Made by a program: the position numbers and the translations under genes. From Allodiplogaster sudhausi (lineage: Eukaryota; Nematoda; Chromadorea; Rhabditida; Diplogasteridae), in the NCBI GenBank assembly GCA_945643635.1, contig CALZFC010000148.1, positions 1-64,000 of the forward strand: DNA of 64,000 bases. Direction: 5' to 3'. The number at the start of each line of letters is the position of its first letter. Position 1 is the first letter of the stretch. The notes beneath the pieces were generated by a model. The model saw only the letters and a list, made by a program, of their open reading frames with translations, was not told where the DNA came from and made no database searches. Below are positions 1 through 13,590 of this stretch, in pieces.

Positions 1-147
1 TCTCCTTACGTCATGGAGAAAGAGGTTTTATTTGTATTTAATATTGTCTAATTTTTGCTCGATTATTGTTATCACCATTGAAATTTTTTGGTTTTCCTCC
101 CTAATGCCAAGTAAAGTCGCACAAAACAGTTATATTCTCTATTGAAG

Positions 148-3100
148 GAACTGCCGTGTGGCCAGTGCCCCCGTGTCTTTCGCAAGGCAAGGTGAACTCG
201 CCCTCCACCAGCACACTCACAATCTGGAACAGAGAATGGGAGCCAAGGTTTTATTCTTATTCATTTTTTATTTTAAAGTATTGATTAGTCTGTGAGTGTG
301 TGTTTCATTTATTGCTCATTAATCAAGAATATTGTAGCATCGCTCGACCTTCGCGTGCCCCGAATGCAAACTGACTCACAAAACACGCATGCAGCTCATC
401 AAGTAAGGCTTTTTTTATAGCTTCATCTGTCTTTTGTCTCTATCTTTCTATCGCTCTCTCCTAATCTCTCTCTCTCTCTCTCTCGTATTCTGTCCTTCTG
501 TCTCACTCTCCCTCTCTTTCCAGACACATGGAGGCAGCCCACGCTGGCAGTCCCTCCATGCCCGCCGGCCCAATCCTCCAGCTGGCGAACGGGGAGGCGC
601 AGAGGCCCTCGGCCACATCCTGGGACGGCGTGGACATGTCCTCGAGCGCCGCTGCTCATCTCACTGGTTATTATTCTCTTGTTAAGGATATATTTTTTAT
701 ATGTGGATGTGACATGGCAACATAACGTTCTGACATTTTGCGAAAGCGCTTGTTTTTGCCTTTCTGTCATGCCTGTTTATATTAGTTGGCAGCTTCATAT
801 ATCCTTTCTAAAGCTTCATTGTGTGCAGGAATTCCTCCCTCGAACAACCCGCGCTCCTTCATGTGCAGCGATTGCAACATCGGATTTCGCAAGCATGGAA
901 TTCTCGCCAAGCATTTGAGGTATTCATTCATTACTTTTGCTTTCTTCTCAATGAATGAAATAGCAATAGGAAAAACACCCATTTTGGGCCCATTTGTTTG
1001 GCAGCAAGTTGAGGTATTAAAAACTGGATCTAGGTCGAAGACGCACGTGATGAAGCTTGAGTCGCAGAAGCTTCTGCCCGAAGATTCGCTCACTCTCATC
1101 ACCAAGAAAGTGAGTTCTGTTCCGTTCCAATTAGTTTCACATCTAAAATGTTCTTGTTGTTGCCCAAATGAAACGAATGTTAGAATTTTTATAAATATTA
1201 AAAAACCAAAAAAAATCCTTCTATATTCAGGATAATGGAGCGTGCCTTTCGGAAGTAGACACAACGAACTGCGAGACAGCTCGCGCTTCTATTCTTCGTT
1301 AGTATCCATTAGTGCATAGCTAGAAATGGGACTGATACTCTGTCGGCGGCTTCGCTGCCGCCGCCCTTAAAATTGTGTTACGAACGCTTCTTCAACGACG
1401 AAGGGTTTTCTTGAATTTTGTAAATTGGAATGCCGTAAACGAATACCTCCAATTAGATTCTTCACCCTGTTTCCCAGTGAGTGACTAGTGGGACTTTCTA
1501 CATGCTGGAGTGCAAATGAAGCATTGAAACTCTTGATAATTTTGTACTGCACAAGTCAGATGATGCCTTGTAGGAATCGTTGACCGAATTCGTACCGAGA
1601 CAGCTCCGCTTGGCAGCGTGCCAGCAGCTACCGTACCCCTCGGAGGGGGCGGGAACGGGATGGGACCAGGCAAGGCATTCCTGGACTCCGTGGCGACCTC
1701 CCCCGTTGCTTCTTCCTCCTTCTCCATTATTGGCATTGCTGCCAACAACAACTTTCTGCGGCAGCAAACATCGGGCCACTCAAAATATGCAGCAACCGCA
1801 ACCGAGTGCCGCTGCTGACGGTGAGAAAGGAAAATTTTAATATATTGCTTTCAAGTTAGAAAGGTGTTCCTCGCAAGAACGTGGAATCTGAGGTCTTTCT
1901 TATGTAATTGGCATCGAGTGAAATATGATTGCAGGAAGTGAAAGAAGGGGCTCGTTCTCGATGCGCCGTCCCTCTACGTCACTGACCACGCCCCCTTTCG
2001 CTGATTCTCTTCAGCAACAGCGAGAAACCATGCTCAAGCAGTACGTGCACTCCTCCCTCCTCTCTTCTCCCTTCTCTCTTCTCTATTTTCTCTCTCCTTT
2101 CTTCTCTTATCTCTCCTCTCGTCTCTTTTCTTCCTGACCTCTTCCTCTCTCTGCAGACTGGACGCACTCCGTGCCCGGACTGCGCCCCTGGAAACGGCTG
2201 CCCCAACATCGGCCCCGGAGCCATCTCCTGCCCAGGTCGTCACTCCTCCTGCTCTTGGCATCTTTCCAAGCAGCTCTAACGCGGTCAGTTCTTGCTGCTA
2301 TAATAAGGAATATTTGATGGTGTTTAACCCACTGTATCCAAACCGGATGGAATGAACCTATTATGTGAACTGGTTATATACGCCCATTCTGAAAAACGTA
2401 AACACGTCTACACCTCAAAATTACGTTTTATTTTGTAGTATATGAATGAATGTAAGTATAAGTTGCAGAACGGAGTGACTGCATCCGCGACTATTTGGAT
2501 GCCGCCGAAGGCAGAGGAAGTCACCGCGACCGTAGCTTCCACCTCCCTCGCCGGAATCTTCCAGGGAACAGACGGAATTCCAGCGACATTGAGTGTGTTT
2601 TTTTTCAAACTAAGACCACAATATTTTTTTTAAGAAAACCGTCTTGAAAGTATAAAAGTAAGCTCCTCGTCATAATGCCAAAAAAAACAAATGACATCAG
2701 ATGGCATGCCCGACTTGGAGCGAATTCTAAGGCATCTGCAGCAGCAGAGACAGCAAAATCAGAGCCAGCCGCACCCGAGCCTCAACGGGTCTGCTGGCAA
2801 CGGTGGCCACTCCCACTTTTCATCTGCAACTCCGCCTCCGTTTACTGCCAGCAGCGCTGCGGCACTCATTGGTAGAGGTTTTATTTCTTTTTTAGGTTTA
2901 CGAAATTAGATAGAAGTTTTTGAAGGTGTCCCAATACCACTGACACAAACTCGTTGTGGAATCTGTGAGACGCAGTTCGAGAGCGCCATTGAATATCAGG
3001 TAAGAGGCAGCCTTTATTCTATTTGCATAGGTTTTACCATCAGGGGAAAATAGTGCTGTCGATTTGAAAGACCCACCCTGATTTTGGACCTCCCCAAAGC

Positions 3101-4036
3101 ACTGCCCTACCATGTTTTTTGAGTAAGATTTTGGCAGAAACAGCTAGCGCACCCTGGATTCCGGCCCCAAAACCCTCTTCCCCACCCTAATCCTCCTCGA
3201 CACTAGCTTTGATTCCCTGATAACCATTAACATTTACTTGTCCCTGGATTTGAAAAGTATGAAATGTTTGATTTGAGGTGCACATGCTGACGGAACACAT
3301 CGTAGTCCGCGACGGCCACCATCTCCGCTGTCCCCGCCCGCACTGTGACAAGGTTGGAACCAGGGATTGGTCAAGACCAACTCTCACGTTGGAATTGCGC
3401 GTTTTCCTTGCTTCTTATGTAGAGGGACTTTTAAAAAGATGGATAAATACTCATTCCTGAATGGAACCTGAAGTAATTTTATTGAGGAGTAGTTTTAAAA
3501 TGGAACCGAAAACGTTTAAACTGTGATCAGTTCTTGTTATGCTTATGCGCATGGGCAAAGAAATCTGTCGATAAAATCCCGTCTCTGGTTTGGAACTCTA
3601 ATACCTGATGTAGTGTTCTGTGTTGTTTTCGTTTGCAAAATTAACCTCTCATATTTCATCTATTTCATAAAACGCTTGCATCATTTCTTTTTATTCGCAG
3701 AAAATATTCAAGATATTCTATTAAAAAATTCTTTAATTCCATTCCCACCTTTCCTTCAACTTGTCTGCACTTGCAAATTAGTCATTCTTACAGATTGAGA
3801 CTTCCACAAATAATCAATCGAACAAATCTCTGCTACCAATGTTGCACCATTTTTGTGGGGTATGTTTTGACGAGTGCAGACATCCTTCATCTCTGTTCAT
3901 CTCTTCTTTTTTCAACTCACTCTCTCGCTCTCTCTACATTCCTTTTTGTCTCTTGCTCTCTCATCACTATACTTTCCTGCCCATCTTCTGTGCAAAAGTA
4001 GACCGCTTGGCATGAGAGTATGAGTAGCAAAGGCAG

Positions 4037-4091
<55 letters not shown>

Positions 4092-5390
4092 TTCTCACTT
4101 TTTCTCTCTCTAATTTTTCTTGTCTATTTTCTGATCAATTTCTCGATGATTCTCTGTCATTGTGAGATGAATCTCCTTTCAGGTGTATCCAAATCGCGAG
4201 AGCCTGCGCACTCATGTCGTGGCCCATTTCATGCGTGCATCCGGGGCTACCCCAGGTACCTTTTTCATTTCTAATACTGTTTAAGAGAACAATTGTCTTG
4301 GCAACAGATTTTCCTAGATAGTTGTTCGCGATTAATGCGTTTGATATTTCAAGATGGCATTCGTGAAGATGGCGATTCTTTGTTAGCCAACGGAAGCGGA
4401 ATTCCCGGTGCGGGCGGCCTCCTCGTTGACCCCCGCCTGGGCGCCGCCGCCAAGGACTCCTCGCCACTCTCAGAGGCTACTGGCAGTGTCGAAGGAGGCA
4501 GCAGTTGCCAGAGCCCTGCAAGGTACATCATATTCAACTCTCTCCCTCTCTCTCTCTCTCTGTCTCTTTTCCAGCACGGATGGTCTTCGCATCTGCGATG
4601 AAGAGTCTCCAGCAGCGTCGGCATCGGCAACCCCTGCAACAGCCGAGTCGAGTAGCAGCAGTGGATTCCGCTCCCGAACCACTTCGAGCACTGCCAAACC
4701 GGTCAAGGTAAGATTTCAGAAAGAAGAATATGTCAGGATATTTAAAAGTTGCTATTGAAGCATATATATTCCAGTTCTAGTCGTGTATGTACAGCAATGA
4801 TTCTCTATTTCCTGCAGCCTCTGCCGTGCTCGCTGTGCTCGGCTCGCTTCTCTGATGCCATGCAACTACAAGCACATTGGCTATCCCATGTCTCCAAACG
4901 GCCGCATGTTTGCGAGGTCAGCCATTAGAGAAAAAGAGAAAGAGAGAGAGACAGAGAGACAGACAGAGAGGGAGAAAGAGAGAAAGAAAGAGAGAGAGAG
5001 AGAGAGAAAGAGAAGGAGAGGGAGGGATATGGAATGGTTAGCTGTAGTTGCGTATTTAAAAGAAACCTCATGGACCCTGGTCGTCCTTCTCAGGTCTGCG
5101 ATGCGGGTTTCACCAGCGCGGAGATGCTGGTTGCCCACTCCACGAGTGCCCATGGCCAGTCCTCCGGTAGAGCCCCCAAAGGCGGCCCCTCCACTGCCCC
5201 CTCCACCACGCAGCAATCAACGCACTCACAACCAGTCAGTTCTTTTCTTCTCCCTTGGTACGTATTCATAAATCACAGTGGAGGTCTTGCAGTCGCTGTG
5301 AACAAGAAATATATTAGTTAATCATTTTAAAGAGATTTTTATATTGTTCTTTAATTAAATAATACTGTTATTTTGCAGACGTTCTTCTAA
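148..5390 (+). CDS. C2H2 zinc-finger protein, 3' part of a multi-exon gene (possibly frame-broken)
   Basis: About 19 exons are visible: 148-247, 338-402, 524-666, 829-919, 1034-1109, 1231-1297, 1574-1817, 1935-2040, 2157-2283, 2469-2592, 2701-2871, 2926-3000, 3278-3352, 4183-4255, 4354-4522, 4575-4707, 4818-4916, 5094-5234 and from 5379. Seven C2H2 fingers appear, several split by introns: CGQC, CPEC, CSDC, CGIC, CPRPHC, CSLC and CEVC, each followed by about 12 residues and an H-x3-5-H pair. Ser/Ala/Gln-rich linkers separate them. The third finger continues into a KHLRSKTHVMKLE stretch that faintly recalls large developmental zinc-finger regulators, but I cannot assign a family. It is presumably a nuclear DNA-binding protein. 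The 5' end lies outside the window; bases 1-24 may be the end of an earlier exon. Two apparent single-base frame breaks occur (near 193 and near 1780). In the model the last exon stops at 5390; another frame stays open to 5469. Confidence 0.75.
3317..3947 (+). repeat. Duplicated segment, copy 1 (zinc-finger exon tail plus intron)
   Basis: This 631 bp stretch covers the last 36 bp of the exon ending at 3352 and most of the following intron. It recurs nearly base for base at 6380-7010, with one extra A in a homopolymer and about one substitution. Confidence 0.9.
4040..4084. repeat. (CT)n microsatellite in intron
   Basis: An uninterrupted CT dinucleotide run inside a zinc-finger gene intron, typical of the many such tracts in the window. 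Confidence 0.9.
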
Positions 5391-7591
5391 GGCGAGTTCC
5401 GCTTCCTCTGATGCAATGAACACTGCGAACTCAAAGGCCATACTTTCTACATGTAATGTAATATATTAGATCTTTTATAGGGTTCTTTCGCTTTTATCTT
5501 TTCGTGCTCTTTTTTGTTCTTTTCCTCACTGCTTCTGTTTCTATACGGTTCAGAAAATATATTTAGATTGGCCATTTTGTGCACGTTTTATTCTGGTCGC
5601 TTTTGAGAGGACTTGTTTCTTTTTATGTTTTAGCAGATGTTTGTTTCTTGTTTCCCATTCTCAGATGATCCTGTTCTTCTCCTTTCTTCCTTTCTACTCC
5701 ATGCAAAATCGGGTGTTCAATCAAGGGAGTTTCTTTAGAAGACTAAGGGTTTCTGTTGAGTGCAGCCGTAGTTTCATAGACGTTTCTGTAATTCCCCCCA
5801 TAACTGCGCCCATCCGAACCCAAGATGTCTGTTGGAACTGTGTTTCCTCTACAGTTGCTATGTTTATACTCTGTCTTACTTTTTTGTTATTCTAATTCAA
5901 ATGCGAATGTATTATGGATGTGTATATTTAAATCTCACGCTGCTCACTCAGTCCAAGTATCTAACTAATCGTGTCCCCATCTCAGTATCAGTCAGTACTA
6001 CTTACCTTCTTTTGCCTAGCGCGTTCCTTTTTTCTTTTCAAATGTATTATTAGGCGTGTAATAACAGCTGCTTGGCATTGTATATTTTTTGTTCTCTCCG
6101 GTGCTTTGTCCGAGAGAGGTTGGCTTGACACAAAATATGTTTTATTATACATACTTGAAATAATCAACTAAAAACTCAGAGAGAATGCTGATTTTGATTC
6201 CCAGAACTATTTCTTAACCTTTGAGAGCCACTCTCGATAAGTTAATAAACTTTAATTTCTGAAATACCTTCGCATATTCTACGAATCAATCTACTACGAA
6301 GCTCCGGCCTTGGCACTCAGTTTTTTCCACCACGACCGAGAAATATTGGGAAATAAATTAGCGCGACCGGAAGGAATAACACCATCTCCGCTGTCCCCGC
6401 CCGCACTGTGACAAGGTTGGAACCAGGGATTGGTCAAGACCAACTCTCACGTTGGAATTGCGCGTTTTCCTTGCTTCTTATGTAGAGGGACTTTTAAAAA
6501 GATGGATAAATACTCATTCCTGAATGAAACCTGAAGTAATTTTATTGAGGAGTAGTTTTAAAATGGAACCGAAAACGTTTAAACTGTGATCAGTTCTTGT
6601 TATGCTTATGCGCATGGGCAAAGAAATCTGTCGATAAAATCCCGTCTCTGGTTTGGAACTCTAATACCTGATGTAGTGTTCTGTGTTGTTTTCGTTTGCA
6701 AAATTAACCTCTCATATTTCATCTATTTCATAAAACGCTTGCATCATTTCTTTTTATTCGCAGAAAATATTCAAGATATTCTATTAAAAAAATTCTTTAA
6801 TTCCATTCCCACCTTTCCTTCAACTTGTCTGCACTTGCAAATTAGTCATTCTTACAGATTGAGACTTCCACAAATAATCAATCGAACAAATCTCTGCTAC
6901 CAATGTTGCACCATTTTTGTGGGGTATGTTTTGACGAGTGCAGACATCCTTCATCTCTGTTCATCTCTTCTTTTTTCAACTCACTCTCTCGCTCTCTCTA
7001 CATTCCTTTTTTTTGAGCCACTCTCGATAAGTTAATAAACTTTAATTTCTGAAATACCTTCGCATATTCTACGAATCAATCTACTACGAAGCTCCGGCCT
7101 TGGCACTCAGTTTTTTCCAGCACGACCGAGAAATATTGGGAAATAAATTAGCGCGACCGGAAGGAATAAATGTACAAAAGGAATCGGATGAGAACCCGTT
7201 TGACGATTTAAATAATGAAAAAATAAGAAAGGAAACGTTGACAAGGGACTGACAGGAACACGATTTAAATTGCACAAAAGAGAAATAATAAGATACCGAC
7301 AGGGTAGAATAAGGGAGTAATGAATCGCCTTTACAGAAGTCATCATCGATGTTGAACTCTAGCGCATCGCATTCAATTGCTCGATGAAGCTAAAAGATAC
7401 AACCAAATCTTCTACAAACAGTTTCGATAAAAAAAATCTTCTATTGAACAATTAAAATTAACACCAAGTCGAATAGAACCGTTTTAAAATTTTGTTATTA
7501 ACCGAAACAGCCACTTCACAAAGTTAACTTTATGAAGTGGATGTTCCGGTTAATCCCAAAATAATATTACATATTCTTTCTCATCTCATTC
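5391..7591. other. Intergenic region with duplicated blocks
   Basis: The 3' flank of the zinc-finger gene meets the 3' end of the opposing Vps45 gene here. It holds the block array at 6225-7169 (listed separately) and AT-rich sequence with AATAAA-like signals near 6240 and 7030. No gene was recognised; the ORFs at 6586-7035 and 7084-7346 are a copied intron and an unsupported reading frame. Confidence 0.6.
6225..7169. repeat. A-B-A duplication: 155 bp direct repeats flanking a copied zinc-finger segment
   Basis: Block A at 6225-6379 and again at 7015-7169 is nearly identical (one C/G difference seen). Between them lies block B, 6380-7010, a copy of 3317-3947. B starts in the middle of a zinc-finger codon run, so it is not an independent gene. 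Confidence 0.85.
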
Positions 7592-10500
7592 TTATCTTTC
7601 CACTAACCTGGTTGTATTATGCATATGAGTGGTTGCGAGGAGAACAGCCGGAGTTGGCGCGGAGCCAATTCCCCCTCCAGACGCTCTTCTCTCGTTCCAC
7701 GCCCGGACTATCGCCGACTCGGCGTATGTCGCCCCGCCCACGATGAAGACAATCACATTAGAGAGGCGCATCGAACTGGACAGAGGGGCCTTCTTATAGA
7801 TTAATCATTCCAGTCTCTCTCTTACCCGGCAGCCTCCGGATTGACATGCGGGTAAGCCTGTTCGGGGAGTCTTCCCCTGGCCGTCTGTTCGAGCATCTGC
7901 GACAGAGCAGGCGCATGCTGAGTGTAGATGTTCTCCACGCCCTTCAGGCCCTTTATGAACCTGGCAGAGATGAAGAATTCTACTGTATCTCATGGCTATA
8001 GCTACAGTATCACATGTCAGTCTCAACCAACTTCTTAGTAATCTCCATGGGGCTGCCCTCCTTGAAGAGATCATTCTTTCTTCTCGCCACTCCCGCGTAA
8101 CGAAGGAGCATTTCAACAGTCGACGACATCTCCTGCAGGAAACCATTGAATATAATCTGCTGAGCAGATAAGCCACACCGTCGATCTGAGCTTGGCGATA
8201 AGGCCGCGGGTGTCGTTGGCGGGATTCGACTCAAACCGCAGCGCGTACAGCAGCAGCAGACGCGTCGCGTCCTAGAGCCACTTATTATAGTGAGAGTGCT
8301 ACAGTATCCAACCAATATCAGAGATTACTAGCAACTGTCTCCCCTCATACTACTAGGACGAAAATAAAATAAAATGCTCATGAATAAAGCACACTCTATG
8401 AGTTAGAAATACCAACTGGAGGGAGAAAATTACTATGGAGAGCACACTACAAGTTAATAGACATGCAGCGTTGGGTGAGAGCATGTGAGGATAGAAAGAG
8501 ATGGAGAGGGAGAGAGGGAGGGAGAGAGGGAGAGAGAGAGAAGTGATTCTGACCAGTTGTGTTGTCTTAGGATGAATGAGTAGCTGGTTAATCCGATCGA
8601 GACACCTCGCATGATCCCCGTCCACAACAATGCTCTGCTCGAGCTCCGATATCTATTCGTGAAGTGGATAAGGCAATGTACATATCAAGATCTTTAATTT
8701 CAAAAAAATTAATTGTGGCAATACTAAGTAAATTAATAAATATAAACGAATTTACAATTCAAACTATTAAACCCAGATTAGCCTAATCTTTTCACAAAAT
8801 AATGCACGAGACAAACCTCAAGTAAATTTCTTGCACCGACAACTCGGCTGAGCTCGCTGACGATGGTGACATGCTTAGTGACGTTGCCTTAACAAGAACA
8901 TAACTGGAAGAGAGCAAGAGAGATCAGACAGACAAGTTTCCTTCCTAAAACTGATCCCTCATTGTCTGCTTGGGCGATAATTTCTGATTAGCTTGGCTTT
9001 GTTTAGAAGATTGCAAACACAGTCTTCTAAAGAAAATAAAAAAGAGAAAGGACGATGAAGAATATGATAATGGCTCGACCAGCATTCTTCCTGAAGAGTG
9101 GATATTCGTCGACAAAGCTTTTCATGTCTGCAATGCTCTCGATGTTCTTGTGCGTTTTAGCTTTCTGAAAATAATTATAAATCGTGAAGAAATCAATGAT
9201 ATGCATTACTACTAAAAAAAAAATAATATAAAACGAGATTGACCTGTTGGAAGTCGTTCATGAGTTCTTTGATGCTAGCGCCTATCTCTCCGAAATTGGC
9301 CGAAATATTCTACAAAGTGGTAGCAAGGAGAAAATTTTGCTCCTAGTTTGCCGGGAGTAAAAAATTTTTAGTCAGTTAAAAAAGGATGGACACACCTTAG
9401 CATAGAAGTCGTCATCCTGTTCAGAGAGAACAAACTTCTGAGACTCCACTGACACGCAGTTCTGGCGGAAACTTAGCAGCTCGTGAACCTCAAGAAACAA
9501 AAGCTACTTTCCCTTTCTCTCTCCAGTAAGTGCAATATGTAATTACGGTTGTAGCCACAAATTCCAAAGAACCATTCTGATAAAAGAGGAAGAATCTCCC
9601 GAACCATTGCTTCATAAGTCCATTGATTAAGGAGAGGAGTGACAGGATCTTCGAATCGATCGATAACAAGAAGGAGAGTGTCCGCTGTTGTTTCGTCGAA
9701 AAGGGCTTCCTCACGTCGCATCACCTGAAAGATCGAGATTTATCAGTGAAAAGGGTACTAGTACAATGTTAGTTCAGCAATAAGAAATCGATAAACTAAC
9801 TAATCATGAAGGCAAAATATGAATTTTAGGATTTACAATTTTTTATTACGTGATAGAGTTTACCTCGGCAACCTTGCTGGCCAACTTTTGTGCGTCGCTT
9901 GACGACCTCTGGTACCTAAATAAAAAAAATATGGTAGGGAGACATTAAGAGGGAGAGAGCGGAAGAGAGAATGAGAGGAAAGAAAGAAAGAGAGGGAGAG
10001 TAAGATAAATATGGGAGTAACTCCAACCTAATAAGAGGGCGTTTACGAAGTGCGAGAAGAAGAGAAACGACAGCATCAGCACAGCGTCTTTGAGCCTGCA
10101 AAATGGATTATGGTCATCATGAGAAATAAAATCCGTGAAATGGTGGAGCAAATAATGGTTAAATTTTGTTTACGACTGCATTCCTTTTCATGAAGAATTG
10201 ATCTGAGAACACGTAACGACGTATTAAATGTATATTGAATACTTGTAGTAGCCAGAAACTATGCAGACACAAACTTGAACAGCGAGTGAGAGGCCGTGTT
10301 CATAGGGACGAGGAAGGGAGAGCGTGGCGAGATGAGGAGAGAGGGGAATCGCATCAATGAAGAACTCTTGCACATCACGCACCTGCAGGAAGACAGGGAA
10401 TCTACTGATTCTTTCAATTATGAGCTCAAGAAAAATGTCGCTTCAGACGCAGAAAACGTTCTCAACATACAGTAGAGAACGTCCAACCATTTCCTGCTCG

Positions 10501-11342
10501 TCAGCCTCAGCCAGTTGCTTCACGTCCGCCTTTCCAATAATGTTAGAGAAATCTGGAGAAAGACACGATTAAAGCTGAAATCTCTACTACGAAATATGCA
10601 TCCAATTGCTGTCCTACTATGAACCTTACTGTTAAGGTTGTTCAGGTATTCCTAGATATACATATTAAAGTACAAAGTATGAAATCAACTTGACTAACAG
10701 ATATAATACTGGGCATAGTGAGGATTCCTAAGCTCCTCTGTCAAGAGATGAATATTGTCTGGCGTCGGGCGGATAAAGACAATACACTTGAGGTACTTGA
10801 TCGACTCCCTTCAAAAGTAACATTTTTAATTATTAAATCATAATATTTATAATAACAAAAAAAACATGACACTGACTGATAAATAGGTGTTACTTGCAAG
10901 AAATGAGTTAATAAAGGTCATTGCAAACAAAAGAGAAAAGAAGAGATAAAAATACGCAGATGAAGCACCTTTGGACGTTGTTATCCATTCGCTCAAAAAG
11001 ATAAACTTCTTTTTGCATCATCTCATTCTGGCCATACGCACACGAAACAAGACTCGTCTGTAAAGGAAAAAAAAAAATCTTTCAGAATAAAAGAAAAAAA
11101 ACCCAAGAACTTGGTGGGCCATGAAAAACGCAATTCAGATTAAGTATTTTCCCGGTGGAACACAACGACAATATGTATACACTTGAACCACAGGTTTCTC
11201 GAATAAAAACTGTTAAGAAAAGGAAAGAAAAAACGGAAAGACTACTGACTGTATCCTTGTCGAGCAGCATAATCTTCATCTGGGGCCCTGCCTGATGCAC
11301 CATCTCCTTTATGTAAAGCCGCACCGTTTGGAGATAGTCCAT
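7592..11342 (-). CDS. VPS45: Vps45, Sec1/Munc18-family vesicle fusion protein
   Basis: Seventeen exons give about 542 aa, close to the usual 570. Order (minus): 11250-11342, 10969-11057, 10699-10808, 10488-10552, 10275-10382, 10028-10095, 9864-9915, 9605-9724, about 9397-9489, 9244-9309, 9080-9164, 8817-8887, 8554-8652, 8179-8271, 8032-8132, 7846-7960 and 7592-7792. All phases join cleanly. Diagnostic stretches are EVYLFERMD, LAEADEQEM, DPVTPLLNQWTYEAM, ESIADMKSFV, KHVTIVSELSR, FIKGLKGVENIYTQH and VIVFIVGGATYAE. Vps45 binds syntaxin-type SNAREs at the trans-Golgi network and endosomes and promotes membrane fusion. The start ATG begins MDYLQTVRLYIKEM, aligning with the family N-terminus. It is convergent with the zinc-finger gene and divergent from INO1. 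The last intron is only about 53 bp with a GTCAAT donor; many donors here depart from GTAAGT. Confidence 0.95.
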
Positions 11343-13590
11343 TATAGCTTCTGGCAAAAGTTTAGAATTAAATACACTTTATCAAAAAAACTAAGCAAAC
11401 AAACTAATATCTACAACAAAAGCCAGCAGCTATTTCATGGCAGCTACGAGTGTGTGGGAGTCTTTGCCAATCTACCGTAGTTTGTTCAAAGCGAGCACTC
11501 GCCTGGCCACAACATGTTGGTCAGCTACAAATATGATCAAGTTGTTTTTACTTTATTCGTTTATTCAATCTTTTTTAATCACTTTTATTATTTATTCGAT
11601 AAAGAAGATAAGCAGTTATCTCGAGTTTTAATTTTTCTACTTCTTTCTCCTAATCCCTCTCTCTCTCTCTCTTTCTCTCTCGCCACCTCGTTCTCTTTTC
11701 TGTGTCTCCTCTCGGAATATTTCTGATCTAAATATATACCGGTACTTTATTTATGAACAAAATAGTTAATTTTCCTCTGGGGAATAGCGAATGTCGCCAC
11801 TTGGCTCTGTTTGATTGCCCTGTCCTCGGGCGGTACTTTTGGTGATGGCTCCTACAGAGACAGACTCGCTCTTTGCCTCTGAAATGACGTCGTCCACTTC
11901 TCACAGATCATGCTTATTGTCATTGCTGAAATATTTAGTAAAGCCTTTTTGTAACAGCATCATAATTTTATAAATGCATAGGAATACCAAGAAAGGATTA
12001 GATCTGATGAGACAACGACAATGATTCATGTGAATAACAGACGACCTCTCTCGTGAGAGGAGAACTCTCAGCAACTTTCCCTCTCACTGCCAAGTCACGT
12101 CTTTCAATCGTTCTCTGAACGCAGGAAAACCCGTTTTCTCACTTCTTGCACTTCATATTGTACAGTCTCAGAAGTCATAGTGATTCTATTAGAACAGGCA
12201 AGTTGAAGGAGGCATTAAACAGATAGAGAGAGAGAGAGAGGGAGAGAGAGAGAGAAATACGAAGATGAAATGCATTGCTCTGAAAACAGATATTTCATTT
12301 TGACAGAGAATAAACTGAACCAGTTCCGTTGTCAATAATTGCAGCTATTTCTAGCGATTCTTCACAACGACTATCTGTTTTGGGTGTTTCCTTTTTCGGC
12401 TTTGTCTGCCCTCTCATTGTACACCCAGCTGTCTATTACAGGATGTGTAGCAGACATTTCGGAAATCACAGGCGGAAATAAACAGGTTTTCAAGATAACA
12501 TTGTATTTTTCGAAAATCAACTGTGGACTAATTGATTTCAATAATTCTAGACACAATATAATATACATACATACATACATACATATATGCAGATATTGCA
12601 TACGCCATTCATGCTCCCAGCCATGTGAGTCAGCCTTTCACCCACTAAGTCATACACATGAATGGGTGTTCTGATGATGGGGTGATGGTTTCCTCTTCTC
12701 AACCCCTCCCTCTCTGCAAAGAGAGGGCTTCCCCAAGCGGGGTTTTCCTCTGCCAGAAATATCAAACGGAGAGAATGATTGGCAAGGAGAGACTTTTCAT
12801 CGGAAATACTCATAAATTCCGTGGACGAGACTGTTCTGACAATTCGTGCTGCGGAATTGTGCATTTCAACGACAGGCAAGTGAGAGGGTCGTAAAAATGA
12901 GTATCAAAGAGGGGAAAGAACAAAAGATAAGGGGATTAGAGAGAAAAGCACAGATAAAAGAAGAGACAGCGATAAGGGTGACAGGTACTGCTCTTTAAAA
13001 ATGTATTGCCTTATCTGGCATCTTTCCTCTTGAGTCTCTGTTTCTCTTCCTCTCTCCACTTCACATGCTCTCTTGCTTTCTCTGCCATGAATGATCTCAG
13101 ATCACACCACCTTCGAAGGCTACACATGGTCGCAAAGAACGCGCACAAAGACGTCAGCGACCTTTGCTGTGAGACTTTTGGGAGGAGCATCAGTGATACA
13201 TATTTTTTACTCTCTAGCTCTTCATCTCTCTCTCTCTCTTCGCTCTCATCCAATCCTTTTTCGGCTTCCATCGTCTCTTCCCTTTGAAAACTCCCTCATC
13301 GCGGGTACCAATTACCGGTTTCAGCCCCTGCTGGCTACGATGAATTTCCACGAAATAGAAAAGTAGGACCTCGATCTTCAATGATCATCATGTGATTCTC
13401 CACACGCCCCAAAAATAGCCACAATGGAAACCGAGCATCATTGAACAGACACATTTCCATTCTTTGCTCTTTCTCTCTCTCCTCTCTCCCTCTCTCCTGA
13501 TCCCTCTCCCCCTTCTCTCGTTGCTTGTTTCTCTTCATTCTCTCGCTTGACAAATTAGCACTCTCCGTCAGATATCTCCGTGCAAAGCTG
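11343..13590. other. Divergent intergenic region between Vps45 and INO1
   Basis: About 2.2 kb separate the Vps45 start codon from the INO1 promoter. The stretch holds short CT/GA microsatellites (near 11655, 12225, 13220 and 13470), a (CATA)n tract near 12565, and AT-rich sequence. No exon with family resemblance was seen; regulatory DNA for both genes is expected here. Confidence 0.5.

Noticed and set aside
3523..3798. ORF starting MISSCYAYAHGQ, found again at 6586
   Set aside because: It is the zinc-finger gene intron and its duplicate, not an exon. Identity of the copies reflects the block duplication.
10632..10653. A 22 bp micro-exon in Vps45
   Set aside because: Including it would create a stop, whereas direct joining of 10699-10808 to 10488-10552 restores the conserved YIYFSN reading.
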